Below, one piece after another: positions 17,274 through 26,050 of a DNA stretch of 64,000 bases (positions within the stretch are counted from its first letter, which is position 1; each line of letters opens with the position of its first letter). The stretch spans positions 10,283-74,282 of the forward strand of contig CAVBWS010000004.1 of assembly GCA_963599255.1 (NCBI GenBank). Direction: 5' to 3'. The translations under genes and the position numbers were made by a program. The notes under the pieces are model-generated. The model saw only the letters and a list, made by a program, of their open reading frames with translations. It searched no databases and was not told the DNA's origin. This DNA comes from RGIG5612 sp963599255 (GTDB lineage: Bacteria; Bacillota; Clostridia; Lachnospirales; Lachnospiraceae).

Positions 17274-17924
17274 ATGAATTTGCAATGGATTTACTCTATA
17301 AATGTAATTCCTACCCTGCTTGAGGGTTTGAAAACAACAATGCTCATAGCAATCTCGGGAATACTTATGGGATTCATCATAGGTCTTCTCGTTGGACTTA
17401 TAAGATGCGGCAAACACAATATTCTCTACCGCATTGCAGGACTGTACATAGGGATCATAAGAGGCACACCACTTATGGTTCAGGCGTTATATCTGTACTT
17501 TGCAATTCCTATGATGCTGCAGTTTGATATCTCGGCCCTTGCATCCGGTATTATCGCCATCGGACTTAACTCAGGTGCATATATATCTGAAATTGTCCGC
17601 GGCGCCATCCAATCTATTGACTTAGGCCAAAATGAAGCCGGTGTATGCCTGGGACTCAGCAAATTTCAGATTACCGTAAGCATCATACTCCCTCAGGCAA
17701 TCAAGATCATGCTTCCGAGCTTATGCAACCAGTTCATTATCAGTGTTAAGGATACGTCAATCCTTACCGTTATAGGTGTAGCTGAAATGACTCATCAGGC
17801 AACACAGGCCGTGTCTTCTACCTTCAGAACGGTAGAAATCTACACATCTCTTGCCCTTATCTATCTTATATTAAACACTGCATTATCATTTGTTTTATCA
17901 AGGCTTGAAAGGAGAATGAAATAA
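17274..17924 (+). CDS. Amino acid ABC transporter permease
   Basis: The 216-aa protein has five hydrophobic segments and the HisM/GlnP-type domain. The family opening (MNLQWIYSINVIPTLLEGL) and the EAA-like loop (GQNEAGVCLGLSKFQ, with IILPQAIKIMLPS) that docks on the ATPase are visible. The start is chosen because AGGAGG sits just upstream. Its stop overlaps the ATPase start by one base. It should form the homodimeric membrane channel of the importer. Confidence 0.94.
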   Translation: MNLQWIYSINVIPTLLEGLKTTMLIAISGILMGFIIGLLVGLIRCGKHNILYRIAGLYIGIIRGTPLMVQALYLYFAIPMMLQFDISALASGIIAIGLNSGAYISEIVRGAIQSIDLGQNEAGVCLGLSKFQITVSIILPQAIKIMLPSLCNQFIISVKDTSILTVIGVAEMTHQATQAVSSTFRTVEIYTSLALIYLILNTALSFVLSRLERRMK

Positions 17925-18658
17925 TGAGTGAGACAATTTTATCTGTAAAAAACCTTTCAAAATCATTTGGTGAGCTTGAGGTACTGAAGGACATAAATGT
18001 GGATATTGCCGAGGGTGAGGTTATAAGTGTAATAGGGCCTTCCGGTTCCGGCAAAAGTACCTTCCTTCGCTGCATCAACCTGTTGGAAACTCCTAACAGC
18101 GGCACGATCACATATAATGGGGATATTGTAAATGAACCTAAATATGATAAGCGCAAGCTCCATCAGGAAGTAGGCATGGTATTTCAACGTTTTAACCTCT
18201 TCCCTCACAAGACAGTTCTTGATAACATCATGCTGGCTCCGTTAAAATTGAAACGAGGATCTAAGGCTGAAATCAGGGAACATGCCCTGGAGCTGTTGGA
18301 TAAAGTCGGCCTGAAAAGCAAAGCCGATGAGATGCCGGGTAACCTCTCCGGCGGACAGCAGCAGCGTGTTGCTATTGCCCGCGCCCTGGCCATGAATCCC
18401 CGAGTTCTCCTGTTCGATGAGCCCACATCGGCTCTGGATCCAGAGTTGGTAGGCGAGGTTTTGAAGGTTATGCAGGATCTGGCAGAAGAAGGAATGACTA
18501 TGGTGGTTGTAACCCACGAAATGGGATTTGCAAGAGAAGTATCAAACCATCTGATTTTTATGGAAGGCGGATATATCGTAGAAGAGGGCGACCCTAAGGA
18601 GATTTTCGCCAATCCGAAAAACGAAAGAACCCGCAAATTCTTGTCTAGTGTATTATAA
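17924..18658 (+). CDS. Amino acid ABC transporter ATP-binding protein
   Basis: The 244-aa ATPase shows Walker A GPSGSGKST, Q-loop VGMVFQRFN, signature LSGGQQQRVAIARALAMNP, Walker B VLLFDEPTSALDPE and the switch His in VVTHEMGFA. It is of the GlnQ/HisP polar amino acid type. The start ATG overlaps the permease stop. It energises uptake by the adjacent binding protein and permease. The exact amino acid cannot be read from sequence, although the neighbouring amidase and aminotransferase suggest a nitrogen-rich or non-standard amino acid. Confidence 0.95.
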   Translation: MSETILSVKNLSKSFGELEVLKDINVDIAEGEVISVIGPSGSGKSTFLRCINLLETPNSGTITYNGDIVNEPKYDKRKLHQEVGMVFQRFNLFPHKTVLDNIMLAPLKLKRGSKAEIREHALELLDKVGLKSKADEMPGNLSGGQQQRVAIARALAMNPRVLLFDEPTSALDPELVGEVLKVMQDLAEEGMTMVVVTHEMGFAREVSNHLIFMEGGYIVEEGDPKEIFANPKNERTRKFLSSVL

Positions 18659-18668
18659 TATCAAAAGA

Positions 18669-18699
18669 CTTCGCAGCATTTTTTACACATGCTGCGAAG
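18669..18699 (+). terminator. Hairpin between transporter and amidase genes
   Basis: CTTCGCAGCAT and ATGCTGCGAAG form a perfect 11-bp stem. The right side is followed by CAATTC rather than a T run, so it may stabilise mRNA or act as a processing site instead of stopping transcription. Confidence 0.5.
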
Positions 18700-18736
18700 C
18701 AATTCAGAATAGTGAACATTCAGGGAGAAATCAATA

Positions 18737-19522
18737 ATGAAAGCAGGATTAATTCAGATCCATTCAATTCCTACAGAAGTTAGGAAAAATGTAGAACATG
18801 GTATAGAAATGTACAAAAATGCAGTCGTACAAGGTGCTGATCTCATCGTATTTCCAGAATTATGGACTTGCGGTTATTATCTGGAAACATTTGATTTCAC
18901 TGCAGCACAGAAGGAAAATGAGTGGATATTAGAAGAATTCAAGGCGCTCGCCAGGGACACTCACACGGTAACTGTGCTCCCTCTGCCGCAGAAGAAGGAC
19001 GATGATCTTTACATAGGATTATATGTGATTGAAAGTGACGGTCAGATTGTTAAGGAATATCAAAAATCATTTCTCTGGGGTCGTGAACAAAACTATTTTG
19101 TTCACGGACAGCGTTCTTATGAACCAATTCAAACTTCTGTAGGCAAGTTAGGTCTATTAATCTGCTATGATATTGAATTTCCTGAACCTAGCCGTGTACT
19201 TGCGCTTAAGGGTGCTGATATTATCATTGTCCCTTCCGTCTGGAGCATCCCGGCGATGAACCGCTGGCATATACAGCTTCCCGCCAGAGCTCTTGATAAT
19301 ACGGTATTCGTCATGGGAATTAATAACATACAGGAAGGTGCAGGAGGCTGCTCTAAGGTGGTATCCCCTATGGGTGATGTTCTGGCACAGGCTTCTGATA
19401 CACAGGAAGAAGTTCTTATCTGCGATATCGACCTGGAAGAAATTAATCGTGTTCGCGAGAAGATCCCATATCTCAGAGAATATGATATGTGCCTCGCTCC
19501 TAGTTTCAGCAGTTTAAATTAA
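18737..19522 (+). CDS. Carbon-nitrogen hydrolase (nitrilase superfamily, omega-amidase-like)
   Basis: The 261-aa protein has the complete nitrilase triad: Glu41 in FPELWTCGY, Lys110 in EYQKSFLWG and Cys143 in LLICYDIEFPE. Such enzymes hydrolyse amides, ureido compounds or nitriles, releasing ammonia. It is 78 bases after the ABC ATPase on the same strand, so it is likely part of the same operon. Together with the transporter and aminotransferase this suggests uptake and deamidation or transamination of one compound (inference). GGGAG lies upstream of the start, and a large bidirectional hairpin follows the gene. Confidence 0.92.
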   Translation: MKAGLIQIHSIPTEVRKNVEHGIEMYKNAVVQGADLIVFPELWTCGYYLETFDFTAAQKENEWILEEFKALARDTHTVTVLPLPQKKDDDLYIGLYVIESDGQIVKEYQKSFLWGREQNYFVHGQRSYEPIQTSVGKLGLLICYDIEFPEPSRVLALKGADIIIVPSVWSIPAMNRWHIQLPARALDNTVFVMGINNIQEGAGGCSKVVSPMGDVLAQASDTQEEVLICDIDLEEINRVREKIPYLREYDMCLAPSFSSLN

Positions 19523-19622
19523 CTGCATTATGCACTTGACTCTTCCCCAATAGTGCAGGCGAAAAATCCCCAGCATACCCCTTGTATGCGTTCAATAAAA
19601 ATTATACAATTAACCTCTTTGC

Positions 19623-19667
19623 ATTATAAAGCTCCGTGAGAAGATCTTCTTTCACGGAGCTTATAAT
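19623..19667. terminator. Bidirectional terminator between convergent genes
   Basis: ATTATAAAGCTCCGTGA pairs with TCACGGAGCTTATAAT around AGAAGATCTTCT. It separates the rightward amidase from the leftward S41 protease and has T-rich flanks on both sides. Confidence 0.8.
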
Positions 19668-19720
19668 TATCTTAATATTTCTTAAGTTGGCTTGCATGCA
19701 GGAACGTGCTGCAATTTTTA

Positions 19721-21157
19721 TTAGTCCTCAGCCTCTGATGCACTCTCGACCACTTCTGATGTTTCAGTTTCTGTATCTGTCTCAACAGATTCTGTCTCGG
19801 TTTCACCAGCTTCTGCATCGGTCATAACGGATTCAGTTTCGGTTTCATCATCCGTCTCCGGCATATTCTGAGTAAAATCATAGGTGCTTCCCAGAAGTTC
19901 CGCTGCCTTTTGCAGCTGTGTATCCTCATACTCGTATATTACACCATCATCATATGCCTCATCAGTGATCTCAACCTCATAATCCGGAGTAATTCCCACA
20001 TCCTGAATACATTCGCCTGCCGGACCATAGTACTTCTCTGTTGTGAATTTAAGACCCGAACCGTCAGGAAGCTGGTAGATGCTCTGAACTATACCCTTGC
20101 CATAGGTGGTTGTTCCCACGATTTCAGCCATGCCGTAATCATGAAGTGCCATCGTGAATAACTCCGCCGCTGAAGCGGTATTTTCATTTACAAGTAGCAC
20201 TATAGGTATATCCAGGCACTCGGCATCTGAGCTCTCAGTGGAGGTTATGCCTTGTTTATTTTCCGTTGAAACAATCGGCCCCTCCGGAACTATTCTGTCA
20301 ATCATCGAAACTACAGAGTCATAATCTCCGCCCGGATTGTTTCGAAGATCCATAATAACTGATGTCATTCCCTGTTCCAGCAGAGAATCAATGGCATCCT
20401 TGAATTGCTGCACGCTGGCGGCATTAAATGAGGTGATCTGGATATATCCCACCGTATCATCCATCATGGTGCTGTATACACTCTCAGTTTCAATGGCACG
20501 GCGCTCAACTGTCATAGAGATCTCTTCGCCGTCTCTTTCAACAACAATATCTACTGTTGTTCCTTCCTCTCCGGTTACTATGGCAACCAGTTCATCCATC
20601 GACTCAAAATCCCTCTGGCCGTCAGCCTCCACGATCAGATCCTTAACGCGAATTCCTGCCTCCTGCGCCGGTGAGCCGTCGAAGACTTCATAGACTTCGA
20701 TATATCCGTCATCATTTTGCACAATCCGTACACCTATACCGGCATATGTGCCATTAACCGATGATATCTGCTCTTGGAATTCCTCAGGGGTGTAATATGT
20801 GGCATACTTATCACCGATATTGGCCATGAGACCTTTAGCCAGCGCCGTCTCTATAGTTTCGTCATCCAGATCATTCAGATAATATGCCTTCAGGTAGCTG
20901 AGGATGAATTCAATTTTGGTTTCATAATCCATCTCTGTCGCTGTCGTCGCCTGACTTCTGGTGGTTGTAAAGGCAAATACTGCTGCTATGGCAGCTGCTC
21001 CTATGATTATGCCAATGAAAAGCCCCATCCAGCCATTGATGGAGCGATTTCTTCCTGATAAGTTGTGACGAGCAGGCTCTTGCTCATCACCATACTCGTC
21101 ATCATAAACTTCATATTTTTCTATTTCGTATTCTTCGTCAAAATCCTTTTTTCTCAT
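19721..21157 (-). CDS. S41 family C-terminal processing peptidase
   Basis: The 478-aa protein has a cytoplasmic acidic N-terminus, one membrane span (about residues 42-65), a PDZ domain (about 120-210) and an S41 protease domain (about 210-400). The catalytic Ser is in NENTASAAELF and the Lys about 25 residues later in TTTYGKGIVQ. The last 60 residues are Glu/Thr-rich (DDETETES and similar) and probably disordered outside the cell. It follows ftsX on the same strand after 83 bp and may take part in cell-wall turnover at division. Confidence 0.93.
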   Translation of the reverse strand: MRKKDFDEEYEIEKYEVYDDEYGDEQEPARHNLSGRNRSINGWMGLFIGIIIGAAAIAAVFAFTTTRSQATTATEMDYETKIEFILSYLKAYYLNDLDDETIETALAKGLMANIGDKYATYYTPEEFQEQISSVNGTYAGIGVRIVQNDDGYIEVYEVFDGSPAQEAGIRVKDLIVEADGQRDFESMDELVAIVTGEEGTTVDIVVERDGEEISMTVERRAIETESVYSTMMDDTVGYIQITSFNAASVQQFKDAIDSLLEQGMTSVIMDLRNNPGGDYDSVVSMIDRIVPEGPIVSTENKQGITSTESSDAECLDIPIVLLVNENTASAAELFTMALHDYGMAEIVGTTTYGKGIVQSIYQLPDGSGLKFTTEKYYGPAGECIQDVGITPDYEVEITDEAYDDGVIYEYEDTQLQKAAELLGSTYDFTQNMPETDDETETESVMTDAEAGETETESVETDTETETSEVVESASEAED

Positions 21158-21240
21158 TTTTGTTCCTTTTTACAAGAAAGATCCCTGCCCGCGCATCCTC
21201 GTTAACAGCCACGGCTCTGGTCAACGCAGTCTGTATTACA

Positions 21241-22152
21241 TCATACCTTAATATGCTTGCCTGTAGCAATTGAGCTTCCTACAATACCAATTCCTGCGCC
21301 GATAACGAGGGCTATAGGTGCTACTACCCTGAAGATATCCCATACCGTCAGGAATGTGAACATGCTGCTTAATGTCTGCAGCTGTGTCATAACATATATA
21401 ATAGCACTGTTATATACCAGATAAATTATTATAAGAGGAATGATCGCTCCGATCAGTCCAATTATGATTCCTTCAAATATGAAAGGCGACTTAACGAAGA
21501 AGTCTGTCGCGCCTACGTATTTCATGATCTGTATTTCTTCCTTACGCATGTTAATACCCATTACGATGGTATTCATAATAAGGAAGATGGAAACTGCCAG
21601 CAGTATTACAATGAGAACGATAGAAACAATACCCACCACACGTCCTATATCTGATAATGCATTTGCGGTAACCTCAGATCTGTTAACCTTACGCACACCG
21701 TCTGTAGCTTCAAGTCTGTCAACGACCTCATCCTGTTGATTAATATCCTCAAGATATATCTCGTATGATGCAGAATTGGTCAGCGGATTAGCTCCTTCGA
21801 ATCCATCCGCCAGTTCAGGATTGTCTCTGAAGTAGTCCTGTTTGAAATTCTCCCATGCCTGATCAGCAGATGTAAAGGTGGTATTAATTACCTCAGGCCA
21901 GTCCCTGAAAGTCTTGCCGATTTCAACTATCTGTTCTTCCGTCAGGTCTTCATCAAAGAAAACCGTAATACATACCGACTGCTCTGCTTCGCTAATCACA
22001 TGATTCATATTGAAAACAACCGACAGGAATATGCCAACCAGGAAAATACATGCCGCAACAGTAACTATTGACGCGATAGCATAACCCTTATTGCGGGTAA
22101 AGCTCTTAATACCCTGTCCCAGACAATAAAAGAAAGGATTAGATTTCTTCAT
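21241..22152 (-). CDS. ftsX: Cell division protein FtsX
   Basis: The 303-aa protein has the FtsX layout: cytoplasmic start, one membrane span (about 22-45), a large extracellular domain (about 50-165) and three membrane spans from about 175 onward, with the FtsX/MacB-type stretch IVMGINMRKEEIQIMKYVGAT. With FtsE it forms the complex that activates peptidoglycan hydrolases across the membrane during division. The gene overlaps ftsE by 14 bases. Confidence 0.95.
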   Translation of the reverse strand: MKKSNPFFYCLGQGIKSFTRNKGYAIASIVTVAACIFLVGIFLSVVFNMNHVISEAEQSVCITVFFDEDLTEEQIVEIGKTFRDWPEVINTTFTSADQAWENFKQDYFRDNPELADGFEGANPLTNSASYEIYLEDINQQDEVVDRLEATDGVRKVNRSEVTANALSDIGRVVGIVSIVLIVILLAVSIFLIMNTIVMGINMRKEEIQIMKYVGATDFFVKSPFIFEGIIIGLIGAIIPLIIIYLVYNSAIIYVMTQLQTLSSMFTFLTVWDIFRVVAPIALVIGAGIGIVGSSIATGKHIKV

Positions 22153-22831
22153 TTATGTATCCTCCCTCTTGAATGTCATTAACAACTACGCCATGTTTAA
22201 GATGTATTACTCGTTTATTCATCTGATGTACAATATCCTGATTGTGGGTTACAACAACTACCGTTGTTCCACGAGCATTGATCTTCTCAAGGATTTCCAT
22301 TATCGCCATGCTGTTGCCTGTATCAAGATTACCTGTAGGCTCATCAGCCAACAAAATACTTGGCCTGTTAACAAGTGCTCTCGCAAGAGCAACTCTCTGC
22401 TGCTCTCCTCCTGATAATTGACTAGGGAAATGACGATATTTTTCTGATATTCCGGTGATCGTAAGAACATCAGCTACGTTTCGTTTAATCTGTCTTGGTG
22501 CTACAGAGATCGCTCTCTGTGCAAATGCGATATTATCATAAATATTTCTGTCCTTCAGAAGTCTGAAATCCTGAAATACCATTCCAATCTGTCTTCTTAA
22601 TGCCGGAATTTTATGTCTTCTAAGCCTTGAAACAGGCATATTATTAATATAAATCTCTCCTTCTGTAGGCCGAAGCTCCCTTATCATGAGCTTAAACAGG
22701 GTGCTCTTGCCAGCTCCCGAATCACCTACTATAAAGACGAATTCTCCGTCCTCGATGGTCAGACTTACATGATCCAATGCGTGAGTATTGCTGTCACTAT
22801 AGATCATTGATACATCGTCTATGACTATCAT
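22139..22831 (-). CDS. ftsE: Cell division ATP-binding protein FtsE
   Basis: The 230-aa ATPase has Walker A GDSGAGKST, signature LSGGEQQRVALARALVN, Walker B LLADEPTGNLD and switch His in VVTHNQDIV. The pattern MIVIDDVSMIYSDSNTHALDHV is typical of FtsE. It overlaps ftsX and is preceded at 14 bp by the CdaR-type regulator gene, so all three probably share transcription. Confidence 0.95.
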   Translation of the reverse strand: MIVIDDVSMIYSDSNTHALDHVSLTIEDGEFVFIVGDSGAGKSTLFKLMIRELRPTEGEIYINNMPVSRLRRHKIPALRRQIGMVFQDFRLLKDRNIYDNIAFAQRAISVAPRQIKRNVADVLTITGISEKYRHFPSQLSGGEQQRVALARALVNRPSILLADEPTGNLDTGNSMAIMEILEKINARGTTVVVVTHNQDIVHQMNKRVIHLKHGVVVNDIQEGGYINEEI

Positions 22832-22845
22832 GCTATCCTCCTAGA

Positions 22846-23937
22846 TTATTTTTTTTCGAGGCCTTCTATACTGCTCATGTACTTAGATACCATTAAGGCA
22901 ATCTTGAATGTAACTGCGTCATCGAACACTCTCAGATCCAGCCCTGTTGTTTTCTGTATCTTATCGAGACGATACACCAGAGTATTTCTGTGTATATACA
23001 GCTGTCTTGAAGTCTCTGAAACATTTAACGAATTCTCGAAGAATTTGTTGATGGTTGTAAGTGTCTCCTCATCAAAATCATTGATTGAAAGATCGCCTAA
23101 TATTTCCTTAAGATACATGTTGCATAACGGGATCGGAAGCTGATATATGAGCCGTCCTATTCCCAGATTAGCATAAGAATTGATATGGCTGTCCTCGGCA
23201 AATATCCTGCTGACCTCCATTGCCATATGGGCCTCGCGGTATGATTTGGATACGTCCTTGAGATCCTTGATAACCGTACCGTATGAAATATATGCATCTT
23301 CCTTAATATCAGACTTAAGTACAGTAAATATATTTCTTGCAACAGCATCCAGCGTCTCAGGTGTGTCCTTGTCGGTCACGCCCTTTACGACCACTATAGA
23401 GTTCTTTGTCAGAGGAGTACAGAATACATCCTTATCGCCTACAAATATATTGCGAATTATATCTACAGCGTCATCCTGATTTCTCTTCTGAAGCTGAATC
23501 AGATATACAATCCTCTGCTGCTCCAGCTCAATATGAAGTCTCTTAGCTCTGTCGAAGATATCTAAAAGCATGAGATTATCCAGCAGCAGGGATTTGAAGA
23601 AATTATCCTTATCAAACTTCTCCTTATAAGCTGAAACAATAGTCTCTATCTGATATCTGGCCATAACGCCTACCAGCACATCAGTTTCAGAGATTCCCTC
23701 AACCACCAGGACGTAAACGTCCTGACCATCGTCTCTTATCTTAAAATAGGAATACTCCTTGTCACTGCTCTTCTCTGCAGATGTAACCGCAAATGCTGCC
23801 ACCCTGTCAGTATCAACAGCAAACGTATCCTCCGTTCTGGCTGCATACCTTCCGTCCAGATCCAAAATAGCCATATCCTTGCCAGTAATGTCTTTAATGT
23901 CATCTAATGCTTTTTGTAACAATTGACTAGAAATCAT
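22846..23937 (-). CDS. CdaR family transcriptional regulator (sugar-diacid type)
   Basis: The 363-aa protein starts with a sugar-diacid-recognition-like domain (about 1-130, ISSQLLQKALDDIKDITGKD) and ends with a PucR-type helix-turn-helix (about 305-355), with the characteristic NVSETSRQLYIHRNTLVYRL stretch. The middle part resembles the GGDEF-like domain of CdaR proteins. The placement directly before ftsE is odd for a carbon-source regulator and may be a Lachnospiraceae arrangement. Its targets are not known. Confidence 0.88.
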   Translation of the reverse strand: MISSQLLQKALDDIKDITGKDMAILDLDGRYAARTEDTFAVDTDRVAAFAVTSAEKSSDKEYSYFKIRDDGQDVYVLVVEGISETDVLVGVMARYQIETIVSAYKEKFDKDNFFKSLLLDNLMLLDIFDRAKRLHIELEQQRIVYLIQLQKRNQDDAVDIIRNIFVGDKDVFCTPLTKNSIVVVKGVTDKDTPETLDAVARNIFTVLKSDIKEDAYISYGTVIKDLKDVSKSYREAHMAMEVSRIFAEDSHINSYANLGIGRLIYQLPIPLCNMYLKEILGDLSINDFDEETLTTINKFFENSLNVSETSRQLYIHRNTLVYRLDKIQKTTGLDLRVFDDAVTFKIALMVSKYMSSIEGLEKK

Positions 23938-24103
23938 TTTTTCAACCTCAGAATTATAAGTGTGCTACGTGTAACATTTCCTTAATATTTCTGTATTCTA
24001 CCCTATAATTAGTAAAATTGAAAGTACTAATTTAGTATTTTTTGTTAACTTTTTTATCAAAAATGTTATTATTTTGTTTAAATTAACAATTGTGCGTTTT
24101 TTC

Positions 24104-24132
24104 TTGACAACATTGATCTTTAGTAATATAAT
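24104..24132 (+). promoter_or_regulatory. Perfect consensus promoter of tRNA-Gln
   Basis: TTGACA (24104-24109) and TATAAT (24127-24132) are 17 bases apart, 12 bases before the tRNA 5' end. Confidence 0.88.
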
Positions 24133-24144
24133 GAGTCGCGTTGA

Positions 24145-24216
24145 AGGGATATCGCCAAATGGTAAGGCAACGGACTCTGACTCCGTCAGTTCCAGGTTCG
24201 AATCCTGGTATCCCTG
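24145..24216 (+). tRNA. tRNA-Gln (anticodon CUG)
   Basis: AGGGATA (24145-24151) pairs with TATCCCT (24209-24215) as the acceptor stem, with G24216 as discriminator. The anticodon arm ACGGA-CTCTGAC-TCCGT gives anticodon CUG, decoding CAG. The T arm is CCAGG-TTCGAAT-CCTGG. No CCA is encoded. It stands alone between its own promoter and terminator. Confidence 0.96.
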
Positions 24217-24220
24217 TCAG

Positions 24221-24252
24221 ACGACCTCTTGAGACATCGAGAGGTCGTTTTA
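24221..24252 (+). terminator. Terminator after tRNA-Gln
   Basis: ACGACCTCT (24221-24229) and AGAGGTCGT (24240-24248) form a perfect stem followed by TTTTAT. Confidence 0.85.
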
Positions 24253-24297
24253 TATGTTTAGTTTCATGAAGTTTTCATTATAGTTATTATAATTTGC

Positions 24298-24338
24298 AAC
24301 AAACGCTTGCCCGTGTATATGCCAGGCAGGCGTTTGTT
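24298..24338. terminator. Second hairpin downstream of tRNA-Gln
   Basis: AACAAACGCTTGCC and GGCAGGCGTTTGTT pair with one G-U, followed by ATTAT. It may be a backup terminator. Confidence 0.5.
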
Positions 24339-24411
24339 ATTATATCTGAAAATGTGGTAATGGCTGCAAATACAGTGGCACTTTTTTATATAGTAAGTGC
24401 TTTCTTCTTGC

Positions 24412-24546
24412 AACTGACATTAAATTATATACTTTTTCAATTAAACTGACATGTTCATTTCATCCTAACTGACATCTGATTTTAATAATAATCCAAAACT
24501 GACATCTTAAAATAATTACAAAGTGAGTCTTTAAAGATTGTCAGTT
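24412..24546. repeat. Cluster of AACTGACAT repeats, possible insertion-sequence relic
   Basis: The octamer ACTGACAT occurs in the same orientation at 24413, 24445, 24468 and 24498, each preceded by A, and the inverted form TGTCAGTT at 24539-24546. Multiple short terminal repeats of this kind are found at the ends of IS21-like elements, but no transposase remnant is visible. The rest of 24253-24697 holds no gene I can support. Confidence 0.45.
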
Positions 24547-24697
24547 ATCTTGTATCATTATCCAGGTCAGAGCAGTTGAATTCCTTGCAACCGATCAGCT
24601 GATAAGGCAGATCATTTCACAACTGCTGTGAGGTTTTATACGATGGATAAAATACAGTTTCTAAATAACAAATTCACCTAATCCTTCTTTAAATCAG

Positions 24698-24729
24698 CAA
24701 GAGGCCATATCAAATGATATGGCCTCTTG
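24698..24729. terminator. Perfect 15-bp hairpin terminator
   Basis: CAAGAGGCCATATCA (24698-24712) and TGATATGGCCTCTTG (24715-24729) are fully complementary. It lies 22 bases after the stop of the leftward membrane-protein gene and is probably its terminator. Confidence 0.75.
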
Positions 24730-24751
24730 TGTGTCCTGCTTATTATTTAGA

Positions 24752-25198
24752 TTAATCTGCATCTGCCTTCTTGTTTAGCGCGGCTCCGATGATATAGAGA
24801 ATCGGAAGTGCCATTCCTATCAGCGACATGATACTTCCCAACACGATCAATACTGCTGGCATTCCCATGCCAATAATGAGCGTTATTACATATCCAATCA
24901 GGTCAATTGCGAGGATAATGCTGCCAAATACTATACATATGGTAGACTTATCCGGTTTGCTGCAGTTCTTGATGCCCAGAATACCTGTAAACAGCTGCAA
25001 TCCTGACAGAATTATGCTGCCTGCTATTAAACCATATACTACAATCTTAGCAGCTGCCAGGCTGGCACCTGCCTGAGCTGTATAGTATTCCATAATTCTG
25101 GCGCCTATTATTAAGCTTATGATCTCACCGATAAGTGCTATTCCTGCAAATATGATCATTATAATTCCTGTTACTTTTAAAAATCCTTTGCCCTTCAT
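24752..25198 (-). CDS. Small four-span membrane protein, unknown function
   Basis: The 148-aa protein is almost entirely hydrophobic, with four predicted spans at about residues 8-30, 48-72, 82-110 and 115-140, short Lys-rich ends and one conserved-looking loop (KNCSKPDKST). AGGAG precedes the start. I do not recognise the family. It lies after, and on the same strand as, the zinc-ribbon membrane protein, with which it may be expressed. Confidence 0.7.
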   Translation of the reverse strand: MKGKGFLKVTGIIMIIFAGIALIGEIISLIIGARIMEYYTAQAGASLAAAKIVVYGLIAGSIILSGLQLFTGILGIKNCSKPDKSTICIVFGSIILAIDLIGYVITLIIGMGMPAVLIVLGSIMSLIGMALPILYIIGAALNKKADAD

Positions 25199-25310
25199 TC
25201 AAGTTCTCTCCTAAATACGTTTTGTTCTAAGGCGGCTTGCCTTTTTATTTTCTTCCGAATACTTTACTTTTATAATCAGCAACCTTGCAGCGGCAGATAA
25301 ATCCGCCGGT

Positions 25311-25838
25311 TTAGAATGCTGCTACCATAGCCATTGACAGTCCTCCCAGCAGGAGAAATACACATCCCAAACAGCAGAATACAATGCTTATTGTAAGTCC
25401 TGCAATGGCAAGTCCTCGTCCCTTCATCGCAGCGTTCTTGGTCTGTCCCATTCCGATAGCACTGAATATGATTCCCAGTATTGGGAAAAAGAATGAAAGC
25501 ACAAATCCCGCTATTGCCATTCCGCTGTATGAAGATCCTTCGCAGCATTTATACGAATCACATACATCTGATGGCTCATAAACATCATCCGGACTTACAG
25601 CCTCGGCTGTCTCCTTATTATCTGCAGTTTCTGCTTCTCCCGTCACCGACTCCGATGAACTGGTCTGCTGTTCCTCTGTGTCAGCATCTGCATTTACTGA
25701 CGCTGGCTCCTTTATGACTTCAGCTGATGTCAACTCCGTCGGAACCGTCTGTACGCTCTCAATGATTTCAGCTCCGCATTCCGGGCAAAACCTGGCGTCC
25801 TCTTGAACTACGTGTCCGCATTTTATACAACGTGCCAT
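25311..25838 (-). CDS. Zinc-ribbon and DUF4190 membrane protein
   Basis: The 175-aa protein begins with a zinc ribbon (MARCIKCGHVV then FCPECGAEI), followed by an acidic Glu/Thr/Ser linker (about 30-110) and a C-terminal pair of membrane spans. The last part (GMAIAGFVLSFFFPILGII and GRGLAIAGLTISIVF) is typical of DUF4190. GGAGG precedes the start. Such proteins are frequent in Clostridia and have no assigned function. Confidence 0.8.
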   Translation of the reverse strand: MARCIKCGHVVQEDARFCPECGAEIIESVQTVPTELTSAEVIKEPASVNADADTEEQQTSSSESVTGEAETADNKETAEAVSPDDVYEPSDVCDSYKCCEGSSYSGMAIAGFVLSFFFPILGIIFSAIGMGQTKNAAMKGRGLAIAGLTISIVFCCLGCVFLLLGGLSMAMVAAF

Positions 25839-26050
25839 ATCATTTCCTCCGTATTATCACTGACAGCTCGTGTCAGCTGTAAATTTCTTTTTCTGTGCGG
25901 AAATTCTATCGTATTGTAGATTTTTTGTAAAGCCTCGGCTAGTCATATTAATTATCCTAAAGCCACATGATCGAAGATTTAGGTTAAAGTATGAATGATA
26001 TCATGGCACCATGTCATATGCAGTGCGACGAGCTGGGGTCACGCCTTTAA

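Noticed and set aside
24298..24338. Second tRNA gene near tRNA-Gln
   Set aside because: The hairpin has no tRNA arms or TTCGAAT loop; it is a plain stem-loop.
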